A stretch of 64,000 nucleotides of DNA from Roseibium porphyridii (GTDB lineage Bacteria > Pseudomonadota > Alphaproteobacteria > Rhizobiales > Stappiaceae): NCBI RefSeq assembly GCF_026191725.2, contig NZ_CP120863.1, positions 2,770,001-2,834,000 of the forward strand, in the 5' to 3' direction. A program made the translations under genes and the position numbers. Under the pieces are notes generated by a model that did not search any database, was not told the DNA's origin, and worked only from the letters and a program-made list of their open reading frames with translations. Position 1 is the stretch's first letter; every line of letters begins with the position of its first letter. This document shows, one piece after another, positions 36,182 to 45,210 of this stretch.

Positions 36182-38223
36182 TGCTTGGGCGTCTGACCAT
36201 TGAGGCTCTGCCGTTTTATTCCTGGGTTGCCATGGGCGGCGCATTTGTAACCGTTGCGGGCGGCGTTGCGGTCTTTCTGCTGATCACTTATCTGCGCGCC
36301 TGGAAAGTTCTATGGACTGACTGGCTGACAAGCGTCGATCACAAGAAGATCGGTATCATGTATGTCGTTCTGGCGCTTGTGATGCTGGTACGCGGCTTTG
36401 TCGACGCGCTCATGATGCGGGCACAGCAGGCCATCGCGCTCAATAGCGAAGGTTATTTGCCGCCTGAGCATTTTGAACAGATTTTCTCCTCCCATGGCAC
36501 CATCATGATCTTTTTCGTGGCGATGCCCTTCCTGACAGGGTTGATCAACATCATCGTTCCGCAACAGATCGGGGCGCGGGATGTCGCCTTTCCGTTTTTG
36601 AACTCCGTCAGTTTGTGGATGACTGCGGCAGGTGCCGCACTTGTGCTGGTCTCGCTGGTTGTTGGCAAGTTCTCGCAGGCGGGCTGGACAGGGTACCCGC
36701 CTTATGCAGGCATTGAATACAGCCCAGGCGTCGGGGTGGACTACTGGCTTTGGGCGCTGATTGTCAGTGGTGTCGGCAGCACGCTGTCAGGCATCAACTT
36801 CATTGTCACGATCGTCAAGAACCGCTGTCCGGGCATGACGTTCATGCGCATGCCCATGTTCACTTGGACAACGCTCTGCATTTCGATCCTGATTGCCTTT
36901 GCCTTTCCGGCCCTGACGGTGGTTGCTGCGCAGCTGACGCTGGATCGGACGCTCGGTTTCCACTTCTTCACCAATGGCGACGGCGGCAACATGATGATGT
37001 ATGCCAACCTGCTTTGGATCTGGGGGCATCCGGAGGTTTATATTCTCATCCTTCCGGCCTTTGGTATTTTCTCCGAGGTGGTGGCGACGTTTTCCCGCAA
37101 ACGCCTTTTCGGCTACCCGTCGCTCGTCTATGCAACTGCGTGTATTGCGCTTTTGTCCTTTACCGTTTGGCTGCATCATTTTTTCACGATGGGATCCTCG
37201 GCCAATGTCAACGCGGTCTTCGGGATCGCCACCATGATCATTGCGGTGCCAACCGGGGTCAAAATCTTCGACTGGCTTTTCACCATGTTCCGGGGACGGA
37301 TCGAGTTTCATCCCTCCATGGTGTTCACAATCGGCTTCATGGTGACGTTTGTCATAGGTGGCGTTACAGGCGTGCTCCTGGCTCTACCTCCGGCCGACTA
37401 CCTGATGCACAATTCAACCTTTCTGGTTGCTCATTTTCACAACATGCTGATCCCGGGGGCCCTGTTCGGCTATTTCGCCGGTCTGAACTATTGGTTCCCG
37501 AAAGCGTTCGGTTTCAAGCTGGACCGCAAGTGGGGAATCCGGTCTTTCTGGTTCTGGCTTATCGGCTTCTATCTCGCTTTCATGCCTCTTTATGTACTCG
37601 GCTTCATGGGTATGAGCCGACGCATGGAGCACTATGCCGACCCGAACTGGCAACCTTATCTTGTTGTCGCAGCGCTTGGTGCAATTTGCGTTATGATCGG
37701 AATTGCCTGCATCGCCATACAACTGATCGTATCCGCAAGGAACTGGGGGTCTTCACGGGACATCACCGGTGATCCCTGGAATGGCAGAACGCTGGAATGG
37801 GCCACCTCTTCACCGCCAGCGCCCTATAACTTCGCGATTATCCCTGATGTGCGCGACATTGATGCTTTTCACGACATGAAAATTCGTGGCACTGCTTATG
37901 CTCCATCTGCGCAGTACCAAGACATTGTGATGCCGAAAAGCACGCCGCTGGGACCCATTCTCGGCGCTTTGGCGTTCGGGCTGGGGTTTGCCTTCGTCTG
38001 GTATATCTGGTGGCTGGTGGCGCTTTGTTTTGTGCTTTCGCTTGTGTGTGTCGGCATAAGGGCCTGCGACGACAATTCCGACTTCGTTCTGTCGGCAGCA
38101 GACGTCGAGAAAATCGAGAGAGCCCGGCTCGCACAGATATCATCGGCGGATCTACACGATATGCGAGACTTTGTGCCGTTGGGAGAAGCGTCGGGTGAAG
38201 CGCTGCCGGGGAGGGTGATGTGA
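36181..38223 (+). CDS. cyoB: Cytochrome bo3 ubiquinol oxidase subunit I
   Basis: 680 residues, the haem-copper catalytic subunit. Seen: [15 protein letters not shown] near the N-terminus, the low-spin haem ligand in [10 protein letters not shown], the CuB/Tyr segment WGHPEVYIL, the HH pair in [10 protein letters not shown], and the haem o3 ligand region [11 protein letters not shown]. The quinol-specific form is inferred from the CyoA partner and the Cyo-type length. The ATG at 36181 overlaps the cyoA stop; cyoC overlaps its end. Confidence 0.96.
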   Translation: MLGRLTIEALPFYSWVAMGGAFVTVAGGVAVFLLITYLRAWKVLWTDWLTSVDHKKIGIMYVVLALVMLVRGFVDALMMRAQQAIALNSEGYLPPEHFEQIFSSHGTIMIFFVAMPFLTGLINIIVPQQIGARDVAFPFLNSVSLWMTAAGAALVLVSLVVGKFSQAGWTGYPPYAGIEYSPGVGVDYWLWALIVSGVGSTLSGINFIVTIVKNRCPGMTFMRMPMFTWTTLCISILIAFAFPALTVVAAQLTLDRTLGFHFFTNGDGGNMMMYANLLWIWGHPEVYILILPAFGIFSEVVATFSRKRLFGYPSLVYATACIALLSFTVWLHHFFTMGSSANVNAVFGIATMIIAVPTGVKIFDWLFTMFRGRIEFHPSMVFTIGFMVTFVIGGVTGVLLALPPADYLMHNSTFLVAHFHNMLIPGALFGYFAGLNYWFPKAFGFKLDRKWGIRSFWFWLIGFYLAFMPLYVLGFMGMSRRMEHYADPNWQPYLVVAALGAICVMIGIACIAIQLIVSARNWGSSRDITGDPWNGRTLEWATSSPPAPYNFAIIPDVRDIDAFHDMKIRGTAYAPSAQYQDIVMPKSTPLGPILGALAFGLGFAFVWYIWWLVALCFVLSLVCVGIRACDDNSDFVLSAADVEKIERARLAQISSADLHDMRDFVPLGEASGEALPGRVM

Positions 38224-38828
38224 CCGAACTTTCTGCTGGCAACACTCTTTTGTTGGAAGAGGAAGAAAAGACTTCACTTGAAGCGCGAGAATTCGGGTTC
38301 TGGATCTATTTGATGACAGATGCCGTCATTTTCGCGCTTCTGTTTGCCACGTATGCGGTGCTGGCGAATAACTCGGCAGCTGGCCCCACCTCCCAAGACG
38401 TGTTTGAGCTTTCCCATACAGCGGGTGAAACGGCGCTTTTGCTGTTGTCCAGCCTCACTTTCGGGTTCGCGACCATTGCCATGACGCTCGGTCGGTCCGG
38501 GCGCGTTGTATTCTGGCTGATCATCACACTGCTGCTTGGCATCTGTTTTTTAGCGATGGAATTTGTTGAATTTCAGGGAATGCTCGAAAAAGGGGCAGGA
38601 CCTGAGGTTAGTGGCTTCTTGTCTGCGTTTTTTACGCTTGTTGGGACACACGGACTTCACGTTGCCTTCGGGGCACTCGGGATCTGCGTGATGATTGGTC
38701 AGGTACTGATCAAGGGGCTGACTTTGCCGGTGCGATCTCGGCTCGTTCGCCTTGGTCTTTTCTGGCACTTCCTTGATATTGTCTGGATCGGGATTTTCTC
38801 GGTCGTCTATCTGCCCGGCGTGATGTGA
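38220..38828 (+). CDS. cyoC: Cytochrome bo3 ubiquinol oxidase subunit III
   Basis: 202 residues, five membrane helices, with [19 protein letters not shown] and [15 protein letters not shown] typical of CyoC/CoxC. Translation starts at GTG 38220, overlapping the end of cyoB, with GGGGAGGG upstream; coupling to cyoB is likely. Third gene of the operon. Confidence 0.95.
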   Translation: MTELSAGNTLLLEEEEKTSLEAREFGFWIYLMTDAVIFALLFATYAVLANNSAAGPTSQDVFELSHTAGETALLLLSSLTFGFATIAMTLGRSGRVVFWLIITLLLGICFLAMEFVEFQGMLEKGAGPEVSGFLSAFFTLVGTHGLHVAFGALGICVMIGQVLIKGLTLPVRSRLVRLGLFWHFLDIVWIGIFSVVYLPGVM

Positions 38829-38838
38829 GGAAAACAAA

Positions 38839-39144
38839 ATGACCCCCGCGGCTGAACGCAGTTTGACCACTTACCTAATCGGCTTTGTTCTGGCAGTTGT
38901 TTTGACCGCTATTCCCTTTGCGGTCGTTTGGGGCGGGCTTCTGGCTGGCCCTGCGGTCTATGTGGTTATCGCGATTGCTGCGGTGCTGCAGGTGATGGTG
39001 CATCTGGTTTTCTTCCTTCACCTGAATTTCAAATCCACACCCGCCGAAAATCTGTTTTTCCTAGCCTTCGCATCGGTGCTGATCATCATCATGGTGGGTG
39101 GCAGCCTTTGGATCATGACCGACTTGCACCACAGGATGATGTGA
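38839..39144 (+). CDS. cyoD: Cytochrome bo3 ubiquinol oxidase subunit IV
   Basis: 101 residues with three hydrophobic helices and the CyoD-type LTTYLIGFVLAVVLTAIPFAV start and VHLVFFLHLNF motif. It ends the operon; no cyoE (haem O synthase) follows in this window, so that gene must be elsewhere. Confidence 0.93.
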   Translation: MTPAAERSLTTYLIGFVLAVVLTAIPFAVVWGGLLAGPAVYVVIAIAAVLQVMVHLVFFLHLNFKSTPAENLFFLAFASVLIIIMVGGSLWIMTDLHHRMM

Positions 39145-39599
39145 AAGGCTGAATGGTGGAAATCACCTGCGCTTGGGCGGCTTCAATCGCTTATCGACTG
39201 TTTTTTAGCCGCTATCTCTACCTTTCAAAGGTATCAAGTCATTACTCATGTAATTTAGAGTAAGGTTACAATACATTTCAATTGAATTCAATTTTAATAA
39301 AATTAAATTCGTATTACTCGAAATTCTTGGTATATTTTTCAAGTATTTATTTGAATGAAATCAAGGAAAAATGCGGGCAAGGTTAATAGGTGATCGTCGG
39401 AATTGTCGTATGCGGCAAACTTGAAAACCGAGGTGGTTACTTAAAAATGATCTAAATATCAATTGTTTGAAGCCTTTTTTGGCTTAGTCTCTGATCTGCT
39501 TTTCGGCCATGGCTTCCTCCCGCTGACCAAAATCACTTCAGCTTTTCTTTACACTTCAAATTCCTAGTAAATCTCTTCTTCTGCGGAGAGGTATTACTA
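39145..39599. other. AT-rich intergenic region after cyoD
   Basis: About 455 bp with strong AT bias at 39240-39480. A small stem AAGCC-tttttt-GGCTT lies near 39470. No gene is seen; it likely carries the cyo terminator and the promoter of the next gene. Confidence 0.45.
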
Positions 39600-41891
39600 G
39601 TGTTTTATTCAAATGCTAAGTATCAATTTTATCGTCAGAGTTCGAATGCGTTGTTGCGAAATTCGATTTTGCCGGCATTTGCAACGACGATTTTTTTGAG
39701 CGCTTTTCTGCTCTTTTCTGTGCAGCCCTACTTCACAAAACTTGTTGTTCCAAAACTCGGTGGCTCGCCGGGGGTGTGGTCGGTCGCTATGGTCTTTTTT
39801 CAAGGCGTCTTGCTACTCGCTTACACCTATGCGCACCTGTTGATGAAGTTCCTGTCGTTTCAAAAAGCCGTTTTTGTACATGGGTGCGTGCTTGTGTTTG
39901 CGTTCGTGTATCTGCCTCTGGGACTATCGCAGAGCTGGATTTCGCCACCGAACGAACATCAGGAACTTTGGATATTGGGATTGTTCGCGTCGTCCATAGG
40001 CGTGCCGTTTTTTGCCGTTTCTGCAAATGCCCCATTGCTTCAGGCCTGGTTTGCGCGATCCGGTCATTCGCATGCCGAAGATCCCTATTTCCTGTATGGA
40101 GCGAGTAACATCGGCAGTTTCTTGTCCTTGTTCCTTTACATATTGGCAATTGAACCGGTTTTTTCGCTGAACACCCAGTCGATGCTTTGGTCCTCGGGAT
40201 ATCTGGTCCTGGCAGTATCCATCATTGGCTGTGGAGCACTTGCGTTGTATTTTCCCATGCAAGCCAATCCGGCACGGTCCCGGTCCTCGGCTCATGAAAC
40301 CAGGTGGGAAATGGATAAACCACTCGCCTGGTCCAGTCGGCTGACGTTTCTGGGGCTGTCAGCCATACCCTCGGCGCTGACGATTGCTATTACCGCTCAT
40401 ATCACTGTCGATATTGCGTCTGCTCCGTTTCTTTGGGTTGTTCCACTCGCCCTATTCCTTCTAACCTTTGTGCTTGCTTTCAGTACACGTCAGGTGGTCC
40501 GGGTCGAGTTTTTAGCAAGGCTGTTGCCTTGGGTGGCCATTCTGATCGCGAGCAGCTTGCTGATGGGAGCCAGCCTGCGCGTCTTCGCTTCGCTTGGCTT
40601 TAATCTGATCGGATTTTTTGCCGCAGCCCTTTACTGTCATGCGCTGCTCTACAAACTTCGTCCCGGCGCAATTCATCTGACCGAATTCTACCTTTGGATT
40701 TCTTGCGGAGGTGTCCTCGGCGGGCTGTTCGCGGGGCTGATTGCGCCTCAAATATTCGGCTGGGTGGCTGAGTATCCACTTTTGTGGTTCTTGACCGTTC
40801 TTGTGGTCTTGCTCCATGGCCAGAGTTTTCGAGCAAGGACCATTCTCACCATCTCATCGGGAGTGGTTCTGGCATTTGGCATTTATCAGCTGGGTGCTCT
40901 TGAATTGAACTCAGGGTTAAATGACGTCGCCTCACGGGGCTATTTGCTCTTGTTTCTCTTGGTGTCTGTAGCTGTCTTGCAGATGAAGGCGCGGCTCGCG
41001 GCAGTTCCAGTGCTTTTTGCGGCAGCTGCAGTGACTGCACTCCAATTTGGGACGTACGATGAATTGGTATCCCATCGCTCATTTTTCGGTATCACGAAGG
41101 TAAGACACTCAGATGATGGTGCACACAGGATCATGGTTCACGGCACAACCGTTCACGGCGCAATGCGCGTTGAAGACACGGACGACGCCGGGCCGGAAGC
41201 ACTGACTTACTATCACGAGACAGGAGAGATGGCTGCCGCGCTTAAATCCATCCAGAACAGAATGGGCGGGCACATCAACGAAGGAGCAATCATCGGGTTG
41301 GGAACAGGCAGTTTTCTTTGTCACCGACGGCCTGAAGAAAAGTGGGCAGTCTTTGAGATCGACCCATCGGTTATAAAGGTTGCATCAGATCCACGATATT
41401 TCCAGTTTGTGTCCGACTGCGCACCTGATACGCGGATGGTGCTCGGAGACGCCCGGCAGACGCTGGCGCGCGAACCCAATGGGCGTTTCGACTATGTCTT
41501 GATCGACGCTTTTTCCTCAAACGCCATCCCGATGCATTTGCTGACACGGGAGGCGCTCCAGCTCTATTTTTCCAAGATTTCCGAGGATGGCCTGCTGGTC
41601 ATGCATATCGAGAACCGCAAGATCGAACTGGCGAGCGTTGTCGCCGCCATTGCGGAGATAGAAGGCTGGTCTCTTCGCGTCGCGAAATTCAAGAACAATG
41701 ACCGCTTGGCAACCAAGGATCACGTTTATCCGACACATGTCGCTGTTCTGGCCAGGGCACCTGAAGTGCTGGGTGATCTGGCCGCCGATCCAGATTGGAA
41801 GTCCGTATCTTCAGGAGACACAAGCGCCTGGACAGATGATTATTCCAACATCTTGAGCGCACTCTTCCGAAAGTATTGGAACACCAGTTAG
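39600..41891 (+). CDS. Fused membrane protein / spermidine-synthase-like protein
   Basis: 763 residues. The first 500 or so form many membrane helices (MFS-like, beginning LSAFLLFSVQPYFTKLVVPKLGG). The C-terminal 220 residues form a spermidine-synthase-like Rossmann domain: GAIIGLGTGSFLCHRRPEEKW is the SAM/dcSAM-binding region and VLIDAFSSNAIPMHL the active-site loop. Such fused proteins are widespread, but aminopropyltransferase activity is unproven. Translation begins at GTG 39600 after GAGAGG. It is convergent with ackA. Confidence 0.85.
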   Translation: MFYSNAKYQFYRQSSNALLRNSILPAFATTIFLSAFLLFSVQPYFTKLVVPKLGGSPGVWSVAMVFFQGVLLLAYTYAHLLMKFLSFQKAVFVHGCVLVFAFVYLPLGLSQSWISPPNEHQELWILGLFASSIGVPFFAVSANAPLLQAWFARSGHSHAEDPYFLYGASNIGSFLSLFLYILAIEPVFSLNTQSMLWSSGYLVLAVSIIGCGALALYFPMQANPARSRSSAHETRWEMDKPLAWSSRLTFLGLSAIPSALTIAITAHITVDIASAPFLWVVPLALFLLTFVLAFSTRQVVRVEFLARLLPWVAILIASSLLMGASLRVFASLGFNLIGFFAAALYCHALLYKLRPGAIHLTEFYLWISCGGVLGGLFAGLIAPQIFGWVAEYPLLWFLTVLVVLLHGQSFRARTILTISSGVVLAFGIYQLGALELNSGLNDVASRGYLLLFLLVSVAVLQMKARLAAVPVLFAAAAVTALQFGTYDELVSHRSFFGITKVRHSDDGAHRIMVHGTTVHGAMRVEDTDDAGPEALTYYHETGEMAAALKSIQNRMGGHINEGAIIGLGTGSFLCHRRPEEKWAVFEIDPSVIKVASDPRYFQFVSDCAPDTRMVLGDARQTLAREPNGRFDYVLIDAFSSNAIPMHLLTREALQLYFSKISEDGLLVMHIENRKIELASVVAAIAEIEGWSLRVAKFKNNDRLATKDHVYPTHVAVLARAPEVLGDLAADPDWKSVSSGDTSAWTDDYSNILSALFRKYWNTS

Positions 41892-41955
41892 CAAAACTGT
41901 TCTGCTCAGCCCGCCGCGCAATTGCGTCCTTGGATTGCCATCTGTTTGGCAAAGG

Positions 41956-43095
41956 CTATGTGGCGGACATGATCTTCTGAGCGTGGTGGGCAATCATACG
42001 TTCTTCTTCGGCCTCGACGATCCACGCCGCAACTTTGGAACCATCTCTGTGCAGTTTGGCAGAGCCTTGAAGATTGGCAGCTTCATCGAGCTGAACGCCG
42101 AGCCATGACAGTTTTTCAAGGATGTTTGCGCGGACTTTTGCGTCATTCTCACCGATCCCACCAGTGAATGCGATGCCGTCAAGGCCGCCCATCGCTGCGA
42201 TCATCGAGCCAGCATGGCGGACAGCCCAGTAACAGAAATGCTCCACGGCGAATTGCGCACGCTCAGTACCCAGCGACTGCAGTTTGCGCATATCACTTGA
42301 TCCGGAAAGGCCTAAAAGGCCGCTTTCCTTGTTCAGGATTTGTGTTGTCCTCTCGACGCCAAGATCTGAAGCCATGGCCAGAACCAGATTGGCATCAATC
42401 GACCCTGTTCTCGTACCCATGGTCAGTCCTTCAAGGGGGGAATAACCCATGGTGGTGGCAACGGATTTCCCGTCCTTGATCGCGCAAAGGCTTGCACCAT
42501 TGCCGAGGTGAAGAGCGAGCAGTCTTTTTGGCAACGGTTGCCCTGAAATCTCCGGAAGGCATAGCGACAGGCTTTCATAAGACGTGCCGTGAAAGCCAAA
42601 TCGACGATGTCCTTTTTCGTCCTCACTGTCAGGCAGGGCGTAACGCAACGCAACTTCAGGGTTGGTGGCGTGAAAGGCGGTGTCGAAGCTGACGCATTGA
42701 GGCAGGTCGGGGGCAAGCTCTGCAACCGCGTGTATTGCTGCCAGGTTGTGCGGATTGTGCAGCGGTGCGAGAGGAATACAGCGCTCGATTTCCGCAAGAA
42801 CCTCATCGGAAACCCGTTGCGATTCTTTAAGGTTACGACCGCCATGCACCACTCTGTGCGCTGCTGCTGTAAGGCCAGCAAAGTCAATTCCGTGCCGTTT
42901 CAGGGCACGGAATATTTCATCGAGTGCCGTGACGTGGTCCGGCAAGGAGATCTCGTCCTGCTGATCGCCAATGCTCAGCGCCGAAGCACCGCCGATTTCG
43001 ACCGCGCTGCCGCGGAGCTTCTTTGTGAAATCAGCTCCGAACAGCACAAACTTGATCGAGGACGATCCGGAATTCAGGACGAGAATATCACCCAT
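41956..43095 (-). CDS. ackA: Acetate kinase
   Basis: 379 residues. Family motifs: LVLNSGSSSIKFVLF at the N-terminus, RVVHGG (AHRVVHGGRN), FDTAFHATNP and FGFHGTSYESL, NGASLCAIKDG, and TGGIGEND. The enzyme turns acetyl phosphate and ADP into acetate and ATP. It lies 19 bp downstream of xsc, the enzyme that yields acetyl phosphate, so it gives direct substrate-level ATP in this pathway. It is slightly shorter than typical AckA (about 400 residues). Confidence 0.95.
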   Translation of the reverse strand: MGDILVLNSGSSSIKFVLFGADFTKKLRGSAVEIGGASALSIGDQQDEISLPDHVTALDEIFRALKRHGIDFAGLTAAAHRVVHGGRNLKESQRVSDEVLAEIERCIPLAPLHNPHNLAAIHAVAELAPDLPQCVSFDTAFHATNPEVALRYALPDSEDEKGHRRFGFHGTSYESLSLCLPEISGQPLPKRLLALHLGNGASLCAIKDGKSVATTMGYSPLEGLTMGTRTGSIDANLVLAMASDLGVERTTQILNKESGLLGLSGSSDMRKLQSLGTERAQFAVEHFCYWAVRHAGSMIAAMGGLDGIAFTGGIGENDAKVRANILEKLSWLGVQLDEAANLQGSAKLHRDGSKVAAWIVEAEEERMIAHHAQKIMSAT

Positions 43096-43114
43096 TGTCT
43101 TTGCGTTTCTCCGG

Positions 43115-44893
43115 TCAGCTAACCTTCTGCGGCCGCATGTCAGAGGCAGATATGCCCGCGACTTCGACTGGTTTCTTCATTGCGTCGCGCCGGAAAGGTT
43201 CGCCAAGCTCCTGATTGATCAGAACCTCGATCAAGGTGGTTTTGCCATCGTTCATCTGACGATCGATAGCACTGTCCAGAAGCTCTCTTACTTCATCCAT
43301 GCTGCGCGCCTGAACGCCTTCAAGACCGCAGGCTTTTGCGATTGCGGCATAGCTGACGTCTTCATCGAGTTCCGTTCCGACAAAATTGTCGTCGTACCAG
43401 AGTGTCGAGTTGCGCTTTTCAGCGCCCCACTGGTAGTTGCGGAAGACGACCATGGTGATCGCCGGCCATTCCTTGCGACCAATAGCTGTCAACTCCGTCA
43501 CGGCAATGCCAAAGGCACCATCGCCGGCAAAACCGACGACCGGTGTGTCGGGGCAACCGATTTTTGCACCGATGATTGCCGGCAATCCGTAACCGCAAGG
43601 TCCGAACAGGCCAGGTGCGAGATATTTCCGGCCCTGCTCAAAGCTTGGATAGGCATTGCCAATCGCGCAGTTGTTGCCAATATCCGAGCTGATGATTGCT
43701 TCCTTCGGAAGAGCGGCTTGAATAGCACGCCAGGCCTTGCGCGGGCTCAGCCAATCTGGCTTTGCAGCGCGGGCACGCTGGTTCCAGGACGTGCCTTCAT
43801 CGTCGTCTTCATGATCCATGGACGAAAGCTGCTGTGCCCAACGGGATTTGGTTTGTGAGATCGTATGAACACGATCGTCCCGGCCGTTGTTTCCGGCGTT
43901 CGGTGACAGTTTCTCCAGGATTGCATCGGCAACTTTCCTTGCATCGCCAACAATGCCGACCGATACGGTTTTGGTCAGGCCGATCCGGTTTGGATTGATG
44001 TCGACCTGGATGATCTTGGCGTCTTTCGGCCAATAGTCCATGCCGTATCCGGGCAGAGTCGAGAACGGGTTCAAGCGAGTACCAAGCGCAAGGACGACGT
44101 CCGCCTTGGCGATAAGCTCCATGCCTGCCTTGGAGCCATTGTAGCCGAGAGGGCCCGCAAACAGGCGGTGCGAACCTGGGAACGCATCATTGTGCTGATA
44201 GCCGCAGCACACTGCCGCGTCGAGCTTTTCGGCCAGTGCCATGGACGCTGGAATTGCGCCTGCAAGAACAACGCCTGCACCGTTCAGTATCACGGGAAAT
44301 TTGGCGGTGCTCAAAAGGTCGGCTGCCTGGGAAATTGCGTCTTCGCCGCCGCCTGGGCGTTCGAAATCGACAATGGCGGGCACCTGGGCATCAATGACCT
44401 GGGTCCAGAAATCGCGCGGGATGTTGATCTGTGCCGGTGCACTGGCACGCTTGGCCTGCATGATCACGCGGTTCAGTACTTCCATCATGCGTGACGGGTC
44501 ACGAACTTCTTCCTGATAGGCCACCATGTCCTTGAAGAGCGCCATTTGCTCTACTTCCTGGAACCCACCTTGACCCAGCGTCTTGTTGGCTGCCTGGGGG
44601 GTGACCAGAAGCAGAGGTGTGTGGTTCCAGTAAGCCGTTTTGACGGCGGTCACGAAGTTCGTAATCCCGGGCCCATTTTGCGCAATCATCATGCTGACTT
44701 TGCCGGTTGCCCGGGTGTAGCCGTCGGCCATCATCCCGCCCGAGCCCTCATGGGCACAATCCCAGAACTTGATGCCTGCCTTTGGAAACAGATCGGAAAT
44801 CGGCATGAAAGCTGAGCCGATAATTCCGAACGCATGCTCGATTCCGTGCGCTTGAAGCACCTTCACGAATGCTTCTTCGGTGGTCATTTTCAA
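43115..44893 (-). CDS. xsc: Sulfoacetaldehyde acetyltransferase
   Basis: 592 residues of the thiamine-diphosphate enzyme family. The N-terminus MKMTTEEAFVKVLQAHGIEH and GIIGSAFMPISDLFP are the known Xsc signatures; the ThDP-binding segment is VGFAGDGAFGIAVTELTAIGR with NYQWG downstream. It converts sulfoacetaldehyde and phosphate to acetyl phosphate and sulfite. The start is TTG at 44893 (GGAG upstream, spacing eight), which keeps the family-typical M-K-M beginning; ATG at 44887 is the alternative. It is cotranscribed with ackA. Confidence 0.95.
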   Translation of the reverse strand: MKMTTEEAFVKVLQAHGIEHAFGIIGSAFMPISDLFPKAGIKFWDCAHEGSGGMMADGYTRATGKVSMMIAQNGPGITNFVTAVKTAYWNHTPLLLVTPQAANKTLGQGGFQEVEQMALFKDMVAYQEEVRDPSRMMEVLNRVIMQAKRASAPAQINIPRDFWTQVIDAQVPAIVDFERPGGGEDAISQAADLLSTAKFPVILNGAGVVLAGAIPASMALAEKLDAAVCCGYQHNDAFPGSHRLFAGPLGYNGSKAGMELIAKADVVLALGTRLNPFSTLPGYGMDYWPKDAKIIQVDINPNRIGLTKTVSVGIVGDARKVADAILEKLSPNAGNNGRDDRVHTISQTKSRWAQQLSSMDHEDDDEGTSWNQRARAAKPDWLSPRKAWRAIQAALPKEAIISSDIGNNCAIGNAYPSFEQGRKYLAPGLFGPCGYGLPAIIGAKIGCPDTPVVGFAGDGAFGIAVTELTAIGRKEWPAITMVVFRNYQWGAEKRNSTLWYDDNFVGTELDEDVSYAAIAKACGLEGVQARSMDEVRELLDSAIDRQMNDGKTTLIEVLINQELGEPFRRDAMKKPVEVAGISASDMRPQKVS

Positions 44894-45210
44894 GACGAAT
44901 ACTCCAGTGAAATCAGAAAGACCGATGCCGTCATTACGGCGTTTCGGAGAGGATTTAACTCGACTTCCTGATGCCCTCTTAGGGCCAGTTTAGCGGACTT
45001 CATATAGCCAATAGGATGTTTCACAAGCGTTTGAAACCCCATTGGCTGGAGGTTTCTTGCAAGCGGGTCGTTCCGATCAGGCACAGACTGGGGATTTAAC
45101 GCTGTCCGTTGCTGGAAACCTCTTCATCTGCCCCGTCTTTTCACTTGCATCAGTGCCAATGTTTTGACCTATAACGCACTTGAAGAGACGGGACAGATTG
45201 CTGAATTGCG
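44894..45210. promoter_or_regulatory. Probable xsc promoter region
   Basis: 317 bp between the upstream FAD/GcvT gene and xsc, long enough for an independent promoter. A GACCTAT fragment near 45167 resembles part of the TauR repeat but is weak. Inverted CCCGTCT/AGACGGG arms lie about 45 bases apart at its upstream end (45136-45192). No gene is seen. Confidence 0.35.

Noticed and set aside
39145..39599. Missing cyoE gene after cyoD
   Set aside because: No open frame of suitable length or haem O synthase motifs in the gap; cyoE must be elsewhere.
44894..45210. TauR box upstream of xsc
   Set aside because: Only a GACCTAT fragment is present, without the second repeat at 22 bp; too weak to call.
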